Shown here: in pieces, positions 22,896 to 42,079 of the stretch
Layout: each line of letters begins with the position of its first letter
How positions within the stretch are numbered: position 1 is the stretch's first letter
Assembly (NCBI RefSeq): GCF_901709675.1
Contig: NC_051102.1
Location: forward strand, 5,305,412-5,369,411
Source: Syngnathus acus
Taxonomy: Eukaryota; Chordata; Actinopteri; Syngnathiformes; Syngnathidae
Length of the DNA stretch: 64,000 bases
Reading direction: 5' to 3'
The notes under the pieces: generated by a model
The model's input: the letters and a program-made list of their open reading frames with translations, nothing else
Database searches by the model: none
Told to the model about the DNA's origin: nothing
Translations under genes and position numbers: made by a program

Positions 22896-25800
22896 AGAGG
22901 GAATTTCCATTTGTAAAACTGCTAGCAAGAATGCTACTGTGCTGACCCAATGTGACTGGAACAGAAACCAGCGAACAACTGCATGATGAGGGGAGGACGG
23001 AACCAACCAATCAGTAGTGCGGCGTGTTTTGATTGACAAGACCGGCGCATAACTGCATGAACTGTGGGTGAGCGAAGCAACTAATTTGTGGCGCTGTAAT
23101 GACTGCTAGACTGGCCAGTGACTACAAATAAGATGACCGAGATGCCAGATCATGTGGTTTGATGTGACAGTATCTGAGCGTGTTCATTTGAATCCCGTGA
23201 ACTAAGGCGGCAACAGATAAACACAAGCCAACTGTCCTCAGCGCATAGATGTCAACTGATTTTTGGAATGTCTTTCTTATGGTCACTGTAAAAATAGGAC
23301 ATATCTGGTCACTTGAATTTCCATCAGCTTGAAACAACAAGTGGTCAGCGTGCAAGTCAGCATTGGGTCAAGCGGCAAGGGTTGACGCCACGACGACAAA
23401 AGCTGGTTTTCCCCTTGTTGTGACCACAAATCAAAGAGAAACAAGCAGCAAACAATCTGCTCTCATCTGTCAGCTCGCATCTTTCTATTTGGGTCTTTGT
23501 GATTATGGCTCTCCCCGGCGCGGCCCTGTAATTACGAACCCCTCGCCCCCCCACCCTCCGTCCTCATGTTACAAGTGCGGTTATCGACATGTGTGCCACG
23601 GAGAGTGAGGCGACGCTGACGATGATTGATAAACTCCGGGGTGCTCCGCCTTTCCGCTGATGCAAATATTAGCTAGCGTGTTGCAAAGCGTTCATGACAA
23701 GCTCTGCATTCATCAGTCATAATGTTGCCATTTTCAAAATAGCCTCGGCGTTTGTGAGCTGTAAAATTATTTGTAATATAAAAAGGAGACTTCAAATGTT
23801 TTGAATTTTTCATTCATCCTAAGATTTCCGCCATTAACAGGCAGGCCTCTGATTGGTCGGTCATCTCCGTGGAAATATTGGTTCGTATTCTCGATCATGG
23901 TTAGAAAACGCATTGATAGTTATGCTAGTTTTTGCGCAAGCATGATTAGCATCAGTTATCAGCGCCCCAGGGACCAGTTTTCAGTTCTTAAGCGAGGACA
24001 TCGAGAAGACAGCCTTGAAGTTAGCAGAAAGAAGGCCAGCAAAGGTGCGACCCGGGCAGCTCGCTTAGACCTCTGCGCTCTCGGCTCCACATGTGCTCTC
24101 CATTAGGACTCCTCTTTATCGCCCTCATCAATCCATAAGTCGAGCACTACAGCTTTTTGGCAATGCGCACCCGATATTTTATTTCTAACTTGGCCTCGAT
24201 GCTGAGCAGCTGTGTTGTGTGTTTTTTTTCTGCTTCTTCCCCTCGAGCACCCCAACTGTAACCTGCCGAAAAGCCGCAAAGCTCGACGAGATCCTTGTTC
24301 TTGGGTTTCACATTTTCTCAAGGAGGAAACATCTGTGGCTTACAAAGTGCGGGCCGTGGATGAGAATGCTGACATTTTAAAAAGCAAACGTGGTTTTCAG
24401 ACTCCTATTTCAGGCGTCAGGTGTTCGGCAGGAATTGCCGCATTCCAACCGAGGGATTAGTGCTGCAAAAAGTCAACCGACCGGCATTGTTCATTTTAGC
24501 CTAAACGCGACCTAACCGTGCGAGATAGCGTCACCTATCATCTCAGAGGTGTCAAAACGTTTTCTTCCATACGACAATAAGTGTAGGTCTCTTGACCGAG
24601 TCCACGAATTTGAGTAACTTTTCAAGCCCACTGCTCTATATCGACTCGGTTAGATTGGAGAACCTCACCGGCCGCTGCGTGAAAGCACCACATCCTGTTC
24701 AAAGGAGGAAGCGAGGGTGTGCGAAGAAGCCTCTCTAAACCGTATGCGGTTGCCTTGACAAAAACAAAAACTACGCTCATACATAACACACCGTGCACGT
24801 GAATGCTCACCTCGCAATACCAATGCAAGGACGAGCTGAACGTCAGTGGCGGATGCGGACGCCACGATTACACCCGTGGATGAACGGCGTGTTGACGCAG
24901 TGACTCACGGCGGCTTTTCTTTGTTGTTTGCACAAGAATTGAAAAGCATACGAGCGGCCGGACCAGCAGGATCCTGCTACGCTCAACTCCCACAAACTTG
25001 CCGTACAACGCATGCACAAAGTATTTCTTGTGCTGGCGCCTCACTGACAAAGCATTGAAATTCATTAGGGATGGGCAAAAACAATTTTTGGTGCCATCAA
25101 GAGAGAAAATACATTTGATTGTAGTTTGTGCATCATTTCTGCACAGTCTGCACTTTCACATACTGTACCAGCAGACAGCGTAGGAATGTGCCGCAGTTGG
25201 GACCTGCCCGATAAGTGCCAGTCCACGTGTTGCCGTATGCCCATGTGCCAGCGCCCGTGACTCATGCGGCAGACAATGTTTGCCCACGAAGCCGTGAGTC
25301 ATCATCACTGCAGCGAGGATAGGGTTTCAAAATAAGGCTTCGAGCCTGTGTTAAGGTTTCAAGGCAGCTTTCTGTTGAGTTCAGCTAAAAATCTCACACG
25401 ACGTACACGCAGAACCGTGAGCGTTCCACATATATCCTGGTTAAAGGACAAAGGTGCCGACATGGTGAAGCTCTTATCTTTGCCCTCATGGACACTCTTC
25501 ACTCCACCGTACTTGGCAACACTTAAACAGCAAAAGCAAAGTGAGTGATAGCTGCAGTCAGTCTCGAATTCGCATGTAAGAAAAGTCACGGGTCACACCG
25601 GGACACGGGGAGCTCCCTCGGTGTCCTCACGGCAGGTTCGCTTCATTCCAGAGCCAATGTTGCTTTCATAATTGTTTCATTGCAGCTACGATGACTAATA
25701 GAAAGGAAGGGTGGCACGTTTCAGACAGATGACGGCTTGATTCGTGGAACTTTGCCCTGGCGTTCACAAACAAGATCACGCCAATAAAAGTTGTTTTATT

Positions 25801-28800
25801 TAGGTTTGATTTCCAGCTGCACGCAGGGCAGGGATCGCCCGTCAGATTCGCAGTTCAAACTCAAACATGTTTATTTGTTAGTAACCTAGAACAATTTTTG
25901 TATATATAATCTGTATATAAAGTGTGTTTTAGTGGTGTGTGTGTGTGTGAGTCAAAAAGAATTTCTGTACGCGTTTTAGAAGTATGCGAGAGCATTAAGA
26001 TGTTGCAGCCCGCTTGCCTTCCTTTTTCATGGGAAATGGTTGGATCGCGTTTGACCCCGTCGGATTTATTGGACACGCCGCCACGCGTTCAAAGGCCTTT
26101 ACGACATCCATCGTTATTTCCGAAGGGAATCGGGGCTTCTCGCTTTGCGTGATTTAGGGTCAAGTTGGAACACGGAGCAGCTCTTTCTTTTTTGGGCGAG
26201 ATCCATGTTCCCACGAGTTAGCGTAGAGCTGATGTAGACGTTTACGTCGCTTGGGCTCTTAAATGTTCTGCTCATGGGCCACGCTTGTAGCCTAAAGTTG
26301 CTAACTCAACAAATCTTTTCAGTACTTATAACAATAAATCCATCAATCTAATTTCAACTCGAGATTTTTCGACACAATAATGTGTTTTCTGCAAGCCACA
26401 CTGGTCTATTGCAAATTAAGAAGCAAATTTCACCCATTTTTATCCGGGGGCGGCCATTTTGCCCCTTGCTGTCCACTGAAAATGACATCACAGTTCCTCA
26501 GTTCCAGTAACGACCAATCACGACTCAATTTGCAAACATCACATGACCATAGTCAGAAAATTGACAGATTTGAATACAAAATGGATACATGCAGTTTAAT
26601 GGAACTTTTTTTTCTGAACTTTTGATTTAGTAAATACTGTCAAGGTACGCACACGCACACACACGCACGGAATGTTGTAATAATTTTATAATCCGACTGC
26701 ACACAAAGCGCACCCACTCTGTCATGTGACTGTACAAACATGTCCACGCTTGATTCATGGTTATTAGCTGCACATAAATCATGCGTGCAAAGTCTCCAAC
26801 GTGGCACATTTGACGCGGCTCGCTATGGAGTCAATTCCCTCTCGGGTCCTCACGTTTTGACGTTGATTCATCAGCTCTAGCTTATCAACAGAAATGGAAA
26901 TAAGCGCCTAAGTGGAAGAAGAAAGAAAAAGAAAAAACAAGAGCCAATTTGCTGCAAAGCCTCTCAAGGACTCAGCAAACACTGACATCCTCGGAACCCT
27001 GCGTACACCTCAGCGAGGGTCTTATCAGCATTAACAAAAGAAGGAAAAGCCACTCGGAGGTGCTCATACCTGGCCCTCCTTGCGCTTAAAACGGAACAAA
27101 CTTGACTCATAAAGTATTCCGTACTTGTACATGCATGTACAATACAATACATTACAGGAAATACAAACGTGAGGGTCCAATACCTTTTATTTGTGTATAC
27201 AGTATTTAGAGTAAAAACATTTTTTAAAGCAGACCCCAAAAAAATCCCTATTTTTACCAATTCACTCAAAACGCCCCTTTGTACTTCCATTCTTGCCTGT
27301 GATTAAAATGGGGTTGGTGGCTCCTCCAGTGGCGACCTCAGACCTCACAGAGTCTGCTTCAGTGCCCACACCAGCCAGCAGTGCAAGCTTCCAGAGATAA
27401 CTATAATAACACAAGAGCTTCCCCTCACAATACAGAGACCCCCCCCCACACACACACACGGACAATGCAGGAATCCCGCTGGGGCAAACCAGGCCTGCGC
27501 GTAGACCGTCTGGGCTGGGGGATTTAACCCAAGGCCCTCAGTGGACATCATACCTGACTGAGGGCAACCTGAGACGCAGGCAGGGGGGGTGGGAGGTGGG
27601 GGGGGGGGATGGGCACACACGCTTTTAGCTTTAATAGGTTTCAGGTGAGGCAAATGTTCAAAAGAATTATTTGTGATCTACCGCCATCGTATTGTTGCTT
27701 TAAACAATGCAGGAGAGGAAGAGCTCTGTTGATTTAGAATGGCCTCTGATTTTGAGGGGTCGGGGAGGGGTAAATATCATCCTATATCAACAAATCTATG
27801 GAAACATGAACCCTGGTAAATTTCCAACAATCAGTCAGCTCTCTACAGTATAAAGAAAAATATTGACATGCTGACGTTACACTAACATGCTAACAGTTGG
27901 TATGCTAACATAGGAAGATAACGTTAGGTAAAGCAATTTTCCTGTTGGATACTATTTCTGCAGATCAAATGTTTGATGCTAACAGATTTCGGAACAATAA
28001 GCCTGTGCTGAGGGATGCCCGCGTAACTGGATCTGTCATCTAATCCCGAACGCCAGCTACAACGCCAGTCCTCCCGCAATTGTGTCACATGGGCATGAGG
28101 ACGCTTGTTTACCTCTTAAGGTCTACTAGTATCATCACTGTCCATATTATATTTACACAGATTAAAGTATAAATATATGGATCCAGATTAATGAGAATTT
28201 TATATTTTTGAAGTACTTGCAGACTATTCCTAAATGAAAATCAAACAAATGCTAACACGATAATAGTTGTTAGCAGTGGCCAAAGTGCATTTGTCAAAGT
28301 GCTTCCGAAAAAAACAACAGTGACAAGCTTGCAGGCAATAAAAGTAACACTTAACGATTTTGCCCTTTAACCGCCTCTGAACAAAAAAGAACATCTTGTG
28401 GTTGTTCCGCTTGGGAGCAAAACCAAAACAAAATTCTTTAATTCTTTCATTGACGGGATGCCAGGGTTGTAAATTGCAGCCTTTCATGACATCCGCGGGC
28501 CTCCCCGGAGCCTAGCCTAACTCATCTCTTTGCCTTTGCGAGTGACAGCTGTAATTGCAGAATGCAAAAAAGCAGCGCCCTACAGATGGTGGGCAGATAA
28601 GGCCAGCAACTCTGGCTGAGGCCTTCCTCTTCTTTCCTCCTATGGACAACTTTTTTGCTGCCAGAGACTCATAAAAGTGCGTCTCAGCTACTGGTGGGAA
28701 TTAACAAAGTATAAATACTTGGTTGCTGTACTTAATTAACTTTTTCAGCTGTACTAGACTTCTGTTTTCTTGAAGGTCTTTTGCCGCAGAACTGCAACAA

Positions 28801-31723
28801 GAACCGGTGACTGTTCACCTTTTAGTCCAACTCGGGCTTTTATTAGCGAATGGTCATCTGATACCATCTCTGCAAAGTAAGCCCCCCCAACCCCTTAGCC
28901 ACTCTTCTTCTTTATTAACCGAAAATGAAGTTAACAAGCAGCCCCGAGGTCCTTCAGTGGAATGACAATGGAAGTCTCGTTTGCACATCTTTGCGGGCAC
29001 TCAACCTGACCCCAAACCTCGAAATGGGCTGTGACAAAAGCAGTTAGCTTAGAAATTACACCGTGAATAAATGGTCTTGAAATAAAACAAATAAAACGTA
29101 TTTCTTGTTCATCGTCATAAGCCAGGCATTATTACCGTCCAGTTCAAACCAGCAGAGGTGTAACCAGCATGATAACGGCATTTGCCCAGGCAGATGCTAG
29201 CATGTGCTAACAGCGCTAATGAGCAAAGCATCCCAGACGACAGGGCGCGTAGTGAGAAGCAGCGGCGCGTCTCTGAAGGACAGCCGAGACAAGTCGGAGC
29301 AGAAACAAACGGCAATTATGCCCTCGAAAGGCTTTGATGATTTCTCTGCGCTAATAAATACATAATAGGGGAGGGGACCGTGTGAAGACTTGTTCTTTAG
29401 CCAGCAGCAATGCCGGGACTCTATGAAGCCTCATGTTTCCTATACAGGTCGAATGTACTCTATCTGTATTTTTCAAACACTGTTTTACTGCTTTTTTGGC
29501 AGCTTAAAAATACGGCCTGTTCTCAAAATTTTTTATCGAATACATACACAGTAATTTCTAAACTCAACTCGTGTGAACTTTATTGTTCCGGCACTTTAAA
29601 AAAAAACAACCACAGATGTAACAAGGTTCTATATGCAGTAAATGTCAAGCATTCTTGTTATTATGATGATTACTAATGGTAGCAGGGATGGGCCCATACC
29701 AGGTATTGGACAGAAACCAGCCTTACTTCAAAGTACTGAATACTCGCGATGGTGGCCGATACTGGTAAAATGCTATACTAGGAGCTTTTTGCGAATATGA
29801 GCTGTCCTGAGAAACAACACTGTTCTTGGCTGCGCATCCATTCCCCTTTGCATGTCTTTGCATGGGAGTTGTTGACGCTCGTATCAAAATAGAGATTAGT
29901 CAGGCCCCTTGGCAGACAGTTGATGCGTCGGTATGGACGTTACGCAGACCGCAGATAGTGTCGAACTTTGTGGGGAGTGCGAAGGTTCTGCTGAGGTCAA
30001 GGCCAACAACATCCACAAACCCATGATGGTTCTTTCTGGAAACCAAAAATTGCTGTTGCGCATCAAACGGGTAATTAGTAGAGATGTAACATGGTAGAAC
30101 ATTCTTTTCTCCAGTGCCTCCAAAGGACACATCATTCCCTGAGATACCCCCGGGATTACACACCGCAGGACACAGGATTCAACTGGATTTTTTACAAGTA
30201 TTGCTATCTGCCAAAATGTCAGTCTTGTGTAGGCGGATCGGATTATAATCAGACTTCACCTCATCCAACCTAAACCAAGGCGTGGCAATTCCTTACTCAA
30301 ATCCATGAGAAGAAAAAAATGACATAGAAATCACATAGAGGAAAGACAGGTGTGCAACCTTTTACTGGGCTAAATCTCCGACTTTTGACGTGTAAAAATG
30401 TAAGATGCGATGAAGCCGTTCAACTTTTATTGTGAAATGCACCCCCCCCCTACACACACACACACACCCAACCTTTGCAGAAGCCAAACATTTACAGACA
30501 CCAAAAATAAACTTCTTTTCCCTTCAGTTCATTGTGTAATTACATAGTAGAGAGAGTTATCGTTTGGTGGATGTTTGCAATGGGAAGGGGTTTGCGGGCT
30601 GAGAGCCGGGGGCAACATATGTTACAATATAATTAAAGCGGACTTGACTTATTGTCTTTTCAATGTAAAAAATAGTCGTCCTTTTAGTGTTTTCATAGCT
30701 GTTCATGTGTTTTTTTTTTGTTGCCTGTTCATAGGGTTGTTCATCCTTGTTGATACGGTTCATTCGCTTTTATGTGTCTTTTCATCAGAGGTGGGGAACT
30801 CGAACCGCAAAACTTGACTGGAGTCAGACTAAAGTTGGCAATTTCAGATCTTGGAACTGGTTTGGCTAAACTGCAGGCAAGACTCAACTTGGTTGTTTAT
30901 CCCTTTTCACATCGGCTAGTTGTTTCTTCACTTAGATGAACTAAAAACGTGAGCACCTTTTATTTGCTTTCAACGTGCCGATTAGTAGGCTCCCTACAAC
31001 TTTTTGCAGCCGCCGTAAACCTGTCAACGAGAAAAAACCCATCCCTGCTTCTTTTTAACTGCCAAATGTTCAGGTAACCTTCCACTCTCAACTAGACTTA
31101 TGCAATTCCTGCGCTAGAAAGGTATTTTATTGAAGTGGTTGCCTGTTTGCCTTCGCATTAAACGGCCCGAGGAATGCATCCCTGCGTTTGCTTGAGGTTG
31201 TTTTGATGTGCATTCACAAAAAGGAGCTCATTCACAGCTCGCCGGGGGGAAGTCAATGACTTCGTTTGTCCTCGCGGGTAAACACTCACCCCGAGTGAGG
31301 CCCTCAAATATGGACCTCGCTCCATCTTGTGTGACAATGAACAAATTGCCATTGAAAAGCACTTACTGTGCGATAGCGCGCCATTGTGGGCCCCTTGGAC
31401 ACACCTGAGTAAATGAATGAATGAGCCAGAGCGGGACGGGAAGGGGCGGGGGGCGACAAAGACGACCTTGAACTGTATGAGCCCGTGACAGTCTTGTCAT
31501 GAAAACAACAGGATGGAGGCAAACTACCTTTTGAAATGGATTATACGAGTTACCTGCGCAATCAAATGAGATCCAATAAAAGCAATCCGACACATTGAGA
31601 TTTTAGTGAGTAGCCACAAAAGTTTCAAGAATCCATGCCTGAAAAGAAAGCTAAAAATTCAATTTGGTCATGTACTTTTGGTTTGAAAATTCAGCCGCCA
31701 AAACCCATTCCACTTTTCAATAT

Positions 31724-31778
31724 AAAATTTGGTAGGCATTTCTGACATGAGCAGACCCACAAAAAAATGTCAAAAAGC
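31724..31778. repeat. Dispersed repeat, copy 2 of 3
   Basis: AAATTTGGTAGGCATTTCTG, then ACATGAGCAGACCCACAAAA. Just upstream (about 31628-31650) is AAGAATCCATGCCTGAAAAG, which also occurs next to copy 1, so the element is longer than the core and its parts appear in a different order here. Confidence 0.55.
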
Positions 31779-34700
31779 CATAGTGTTCCAAACGTTTGGA
31801 TCCATCACGGATAAAAATCAAGGTTGTTGTGGTGATGGTGAATATAAAACTATTGCTTGTAAACACAACTGCGCTAGACACGGAATGTACTTATCACCAG
31901 CGATTCAAAACAACAAAACATGCGGTGCAGAGTTCTGTATGAAGTCTGGATCTGATAATTGAATCAAAACACACCCCGTGGTGACTCACTGCCGTCGTAC
32001 CACTCCGGGATGCTTGGTGAGCGTGTTTTTGTGCAAGGCATTCTCAGGTGGGGTGTGATTGTTAGGACTGTCTGTCATGCCTGTCACTGAGCCCATCAAT
32101 GATGGAGGTCCTGGCGGTCGCCCATTGACAGCACTTTTTCTCACAGTCGACAAGCTCCGCCCTCTCTCGCTTCGTCCTCGCCGCTACTCTCACGGTGTCG
32201 GAGAGTGTGTAGGTGTGAAGACCTCACATTCCACACACTCATAGTTCACGTGAAACAAGCGAACGCTTGCGTGACCAAAAAACACAATGCCTGGGGCGGC
32301 TTAAGCTTCACGCCAAAAGTCGCACTTGCACCATCCTTGTCCGTGCTCAGTGAAGCATTCAGAAAGATCGGTAACGCGTGTTGATCCTTCAAGCTGGTTT
32401 GGCTACTTGTGGCAGATCACAGAGTCATATCGGTATCATGTCCAACCAATTTTGTGTCCATCGGTGAAACTTGTCTGGGCCTGATTATTTTTTTCTTCTG
32501 CCATATTTAGTTAAATAAATCAAAATGAAATGTAAGTGGATGCATGCCTCATGATAAGACAGCAGAATCATGTGATGTCTCCCAGCCAATCAGAAAAGAA
32601 AGTTCTTGACGCCAAATAAACAGCTATTAAAAAAAAGATAAAATCAAAGAATGTCACCAACATGTGATGATGTATTCTAGTGTTTGTTGAAGTCAAGGAA
32701 AGTGCCAATTGGGATTGTGCAAACATTTGGGCTTGATTGTACTATAATCTTGATACCACACTTAAAGCATTTCTGGCCAAGCAAGCTTTCATGATTACCC
32801 ATGCTCACATTTGGTGACCCACTTGCAAAAAAAATGTAGGCCAACATGCGTCAGCCAACCGCCATTTTGGGCTTCTCAGGGTCTCCCACGCAGTTTTTTT
32901 ATTTTTTTTTCCTCGAGTGGACCCGGATGGCATTCTGTTTAGCTCGTCGCTCGGGTGGTGAACATAAATTGAAAAGTAAGTTGTGTCAGTGTAATGGCAG
33001 CATGGCGTGGGAATGCTAAAATTGTAGCTCCTCTGTAACTAATTGATCCAGCATGAAAACCTTCTCTCTGCTTGCCGAGAGGGCCAGACATCCATCAATT
33101 GAACATGTTCCAAATTTCCTTGCGACAAGAAAAGTACCTGCGAACGTTTGCGACCTTGACCCAACCCAGGCGAGAACGCCACATTGGCATTTTGTTCCCT
33201 CAATCCAAACCCAACGGTAGGCTTTAAATTCATGCGCACGTCATCTTGATGCATCGGCGTGCAAATCTGAATCCCATTGTATCAAATCATGTCAATTGCA
33301 GGGGAGGGTGGGTATATAATTTGAATGGGGACATGTGTGCCTAAATTAGAGTGCGGCGTGGTCAGGGTTGGGTGGGGGGTGGGGGGCATCATGGAGGCCT
33401 GCGGCTAACTGCTGGCCGCGCGCTGCGCTAACATACTGCGTCTTTCCACTAGTCGCGACGGGCGCTTGTGATGTGGCCGACCGCCGTGCCCCCGATGACG
33501 GGCTCGCATGTGTTCCTTGACCCTGACCATAATGGACACGGCTTAGCCGCCGGAACAAAATTACAGCCCCTCTGGAATGCCGCTGTTATTATTTTTCCCC
33601 TTCTTCCATATGAAATTTCAATGTGCGGGCCATTATAAAACCATGGCAGCTGAACTGAGGCAAATGTGTACGTAGGAGGCTAATGGATGATTAGCAAGGG
33701 CAGGGATGGCTGTGTGGGGGCGAAGCACGCGGAATTAGACAAGAACAATCAACACATTTGACTAATTCCTTCCTGCGAAACTGCCTTCTCTGATAGGTTC
33801 CACCCCGCCTCAATGGTATCTGTGACAAACGCCCGATTCGATGCTGAGGAAATGATTGCGAAGACATCCAGTAACTCAAAAGTACGACGTAGAGTTTTTA
33901 CTCATCCTGAAAATATTGTTGTCAGCAGCACTTTAAGCAACCTGCTGCTGCTTTTTGGAATAGTCAGAAGAGTAGTCAGGCAGTAAACGGACCCCCGAAG
34001 TTTTTGAACCTGTTTAGAGATGGCAACAGATCTGCTTTTCTTTTTATGACGTTTTGAATATTCACAAAGTGCACAGTAGGCCGGCAGTGATCAAACCACA
34101 TATTGCTGATTTGTGAGATCCGGTCCACAGCAATGCCTCCAAAAACGGACTTGATTTGATCCCCAAACAAATTATGTCATTCCTTTTTTTTTGTCATGCA
34201 ACACTCAAATTGTTTTCATCCTGAAAAGACATCAGCACAACCAACAGTGACTGCTCAAATGAGCCAAATGTGACTCATAAATTCAAATTGCTTGATATAT
34301 TTGGCCCGACTGGGGTGAACTTAATGGGGATTTTGTAGCAGGCTAAATTAAAGAACCGCATGGGTCAACGCTAAAAAATCCAGGCCAGCCTGGTGGCGGC
34401 GGCGTCTGCTTAAAAGCTTGACACCAAAGAGGCTGCACCCTTCGGGCAGCCTTTGGATGCTAAAACCGGTGGCGAAGCTGATTAGGCTCATTAGGATTGT
34501 TTTTTTTTTCTTCTTCTCAACTTTGAGAAAGGATTTAAGTTTTGAAGTGTGTAGATAAAGATCACAGAGATTAGTGCGGCTCGGATTCAAAGAGGTGACC
34601 CAGGGTTGTTTTGGATAGGAAGGGCCGAGGGAAGGGGAGACCCCCAAGGGGTGTTGTAGGAAACCTCACAGCATCATTTTCCAGAGAGTTAAAGTGTTTA

Positions 34701-35506
34701 ATGGTTACTGAGTATTACTAATTTTATTGATTTATTTTTTTACTGACCTGCACTGTCACGATCGTTTGAGTACTAAATCATCTTCCGGAGCTTTTGTTAC
34801 TCACACGAAGACGTGACGATGAGTACACACTAAGGCCAAAGTTCATTGTCGAGGTCAAAGCAGTGCCTGGAACAGTAAGCAATCAATAGAAAGAACAGAT
34901 TACACATTGTCAATTTTTTTTTTTTTTTACTATACTTTGTTTTCAATGGGACAAAAAGTGATATTTCCTCACTTGCAAACGACCTAAGCTGCGTTTCCTG
35001 TTGGCTGTCAATCATTAACAGCACGACGATTTGCATTAACAATCCTTCTATGTGTGTTTAAGGTCTTGATACTGATCTGAGATAAACTTATTCAACCAGG
35101 AAGCACATCCTGGGCCATGATATGATGCAGTCTGATATCAAAGTTTCTTATCTTAGGATGACAACTGAGAAGTTGTTTGTTGAAATGAGTCCACTCATCT
35201 CGAGTTTTTATTATTCGTCGGAATTACACCTCGTATCCCATCTTAAGTTGGATCACTGGTAACTAAAACAGCCCTACTGAAATCACGTGGGTTTTTTTGG
35301 TGTGCTGTCGCGTGCAAAGGAGCTATCAAGACTTTGCCAAAGTTGTTGCACATGAGCAATTAAAAATCACCTTTCTACAGTACAATATAGTACATCGCCT
35401 CTAATGGATGAATAAGCAAATGAATCACAAGCGTCGGCGCTTTCTCCTAGTTGCACAACTCTGCTCTACAAATCCTTTTAAGAGGTAGCAATTACACATT
35501 GAGAAA

Positions 35507-41190
<5,684 letters not shown>

Positions 41191-41193
41191 TAA

Positions 41194-41300
41194 GGCAGCT
41201 GTGGTCGAGTGGTTGGGAATGTAGCCCGTGAGCGGAGCGCCGCAAGTTTAAGTCCCTACCGAATGATTACTCCCAGGGCACTGGGTGAACTTCTCCAGTG
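41194..41300 (+). repeat. tRNA-derived SINE head or tRNA pseudogene
   Basis: GGCAGCTGTGGTCGAGTGGT contains an A box (TGGTCGAGTGG). About 45 bases on, CAAGTTTAAGTCCC resembles a B box (GTTTAAGTCC against GGTTCGANTCC). The cloverleaf is not intact and the sequence runs on without a clean 3' end, which suits a SINE head better than a working tRNA gene. Confidence 0.55.
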
Positions 41301-41579
41301 TGTTACTAGAGACTAAATTTCTACAACATGCTCCAAGTAAAATTATTTATCTAGTTTTTGTTTTTTGTTGCTCTAGTTGCTATTATAGCCTAGCTACTGC
41401 AAATAGGAATGTTAGCATTTTATCAATTGAATTATTTTGGGTGTTTAGTAAACAGTTAAGTCGGATATGGGTCACTTGAACGTTAAAAAAAAAAAAAAAA
41501 AAAAGAGGCACCAAATTACAATTGCAATGACGAAAAAGTATGACTAAGGAAGTCCGCAAGTATTTTCTCTGAATATACA

Positions 41580-41585
41580 TTTAAT
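41580..41585 (-). terminator. ap1m1: ATTAAA poly(A) signal, possible for ap1m1
   Basis: TTTAAT on the plus strand, about 475 bases beyond the ap1m1 stop on its own strand. No AATAAA was noticed closer to the stop. Assigned by position only. Confidence 0.3.
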
Positions 41586-42056
41586 GATTTTACAAGATGT
41601 GGTTACATAGAGTTATAGATACGGAATCACCGTGCGAGCGCCGTATGAAAGCTCTGCTTTACTTTCCGCGTGTTTGAAAGCAGGCAAAACAGGGCAAAGC
41701 GGATGGCACTGTAACATAGAGACATACTGATCGGCTCACTTGTAACTAATAACACTGACCTCATTGATATGTCGCACATATATACAGAAAAAGAATCAAC
41801 AATCAGGCGTGTGACGTTTTTGACCTATTGATGATGACAGAGTGTAAACATGATTCCTGCTTTAGTTGGCCGCACAGTAAAAAACCATCTTTCCATCGAT
41901 GTACGAACTCCGCGTCTAATATTTTGCATTGGCTGGAAAATGATAAAAAAGAAGTCGGTCCTCAGCTGTCTCTTGACTGACGACTGTCAACGGCGGCTCA
42001 TTAGCCGCTGCCGCCGCCGCCACCCGGCTTCCTCCCGCCCCGGCTGAGGCGTTGCC

Positions 42057-42079
42057 TTACTGCGTTCGGAGCTGATAAT
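42057..42079 (-). other. ap1m1: Tiny last coding exon of ap1m1
   Basis: Preceded on the minus strand by TCCTCCCGCAG. It supplies two bases that complete an Asp codon, then YQLRTQ and TAA. It is 378 bp downstream of exon 11. Without it the reading frame of exon 11 would run on into CA-repeat sequence (GGKYAHTHTH), which is not an AP-1 mu terminus. Confidence 0.9.

Larger units (their letters stand above)
22300..35500. other. Gene-free region, third part
   Basis: Apart from the 22.8 kb palindrome, a possible repeat near 29685-29790 (GGGATGGGCCCATACCAGGT, then ACTCGCGATGGTGGCCGATA) and one dispersed-repeat copy near 31.7 kb, I see nothing that can be named. Open frames are short, lack family signatures and have no convincing splice structure. 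Confidence 0.5.

Noticed and set aside
28500-29400. Apparent exon-like GC patches in the desert
   Set aside because: Frames are short and interrupted. No pair of splice sites joined them into anything with a family signature.
41194-41300. Functional tRNA gene
   Set aside because: A-box and B-box words are present, but arms do not pair into a full cloverleaf and there is no clean 3' end or T-run terminator, so it is listed as a SINE-like relic.
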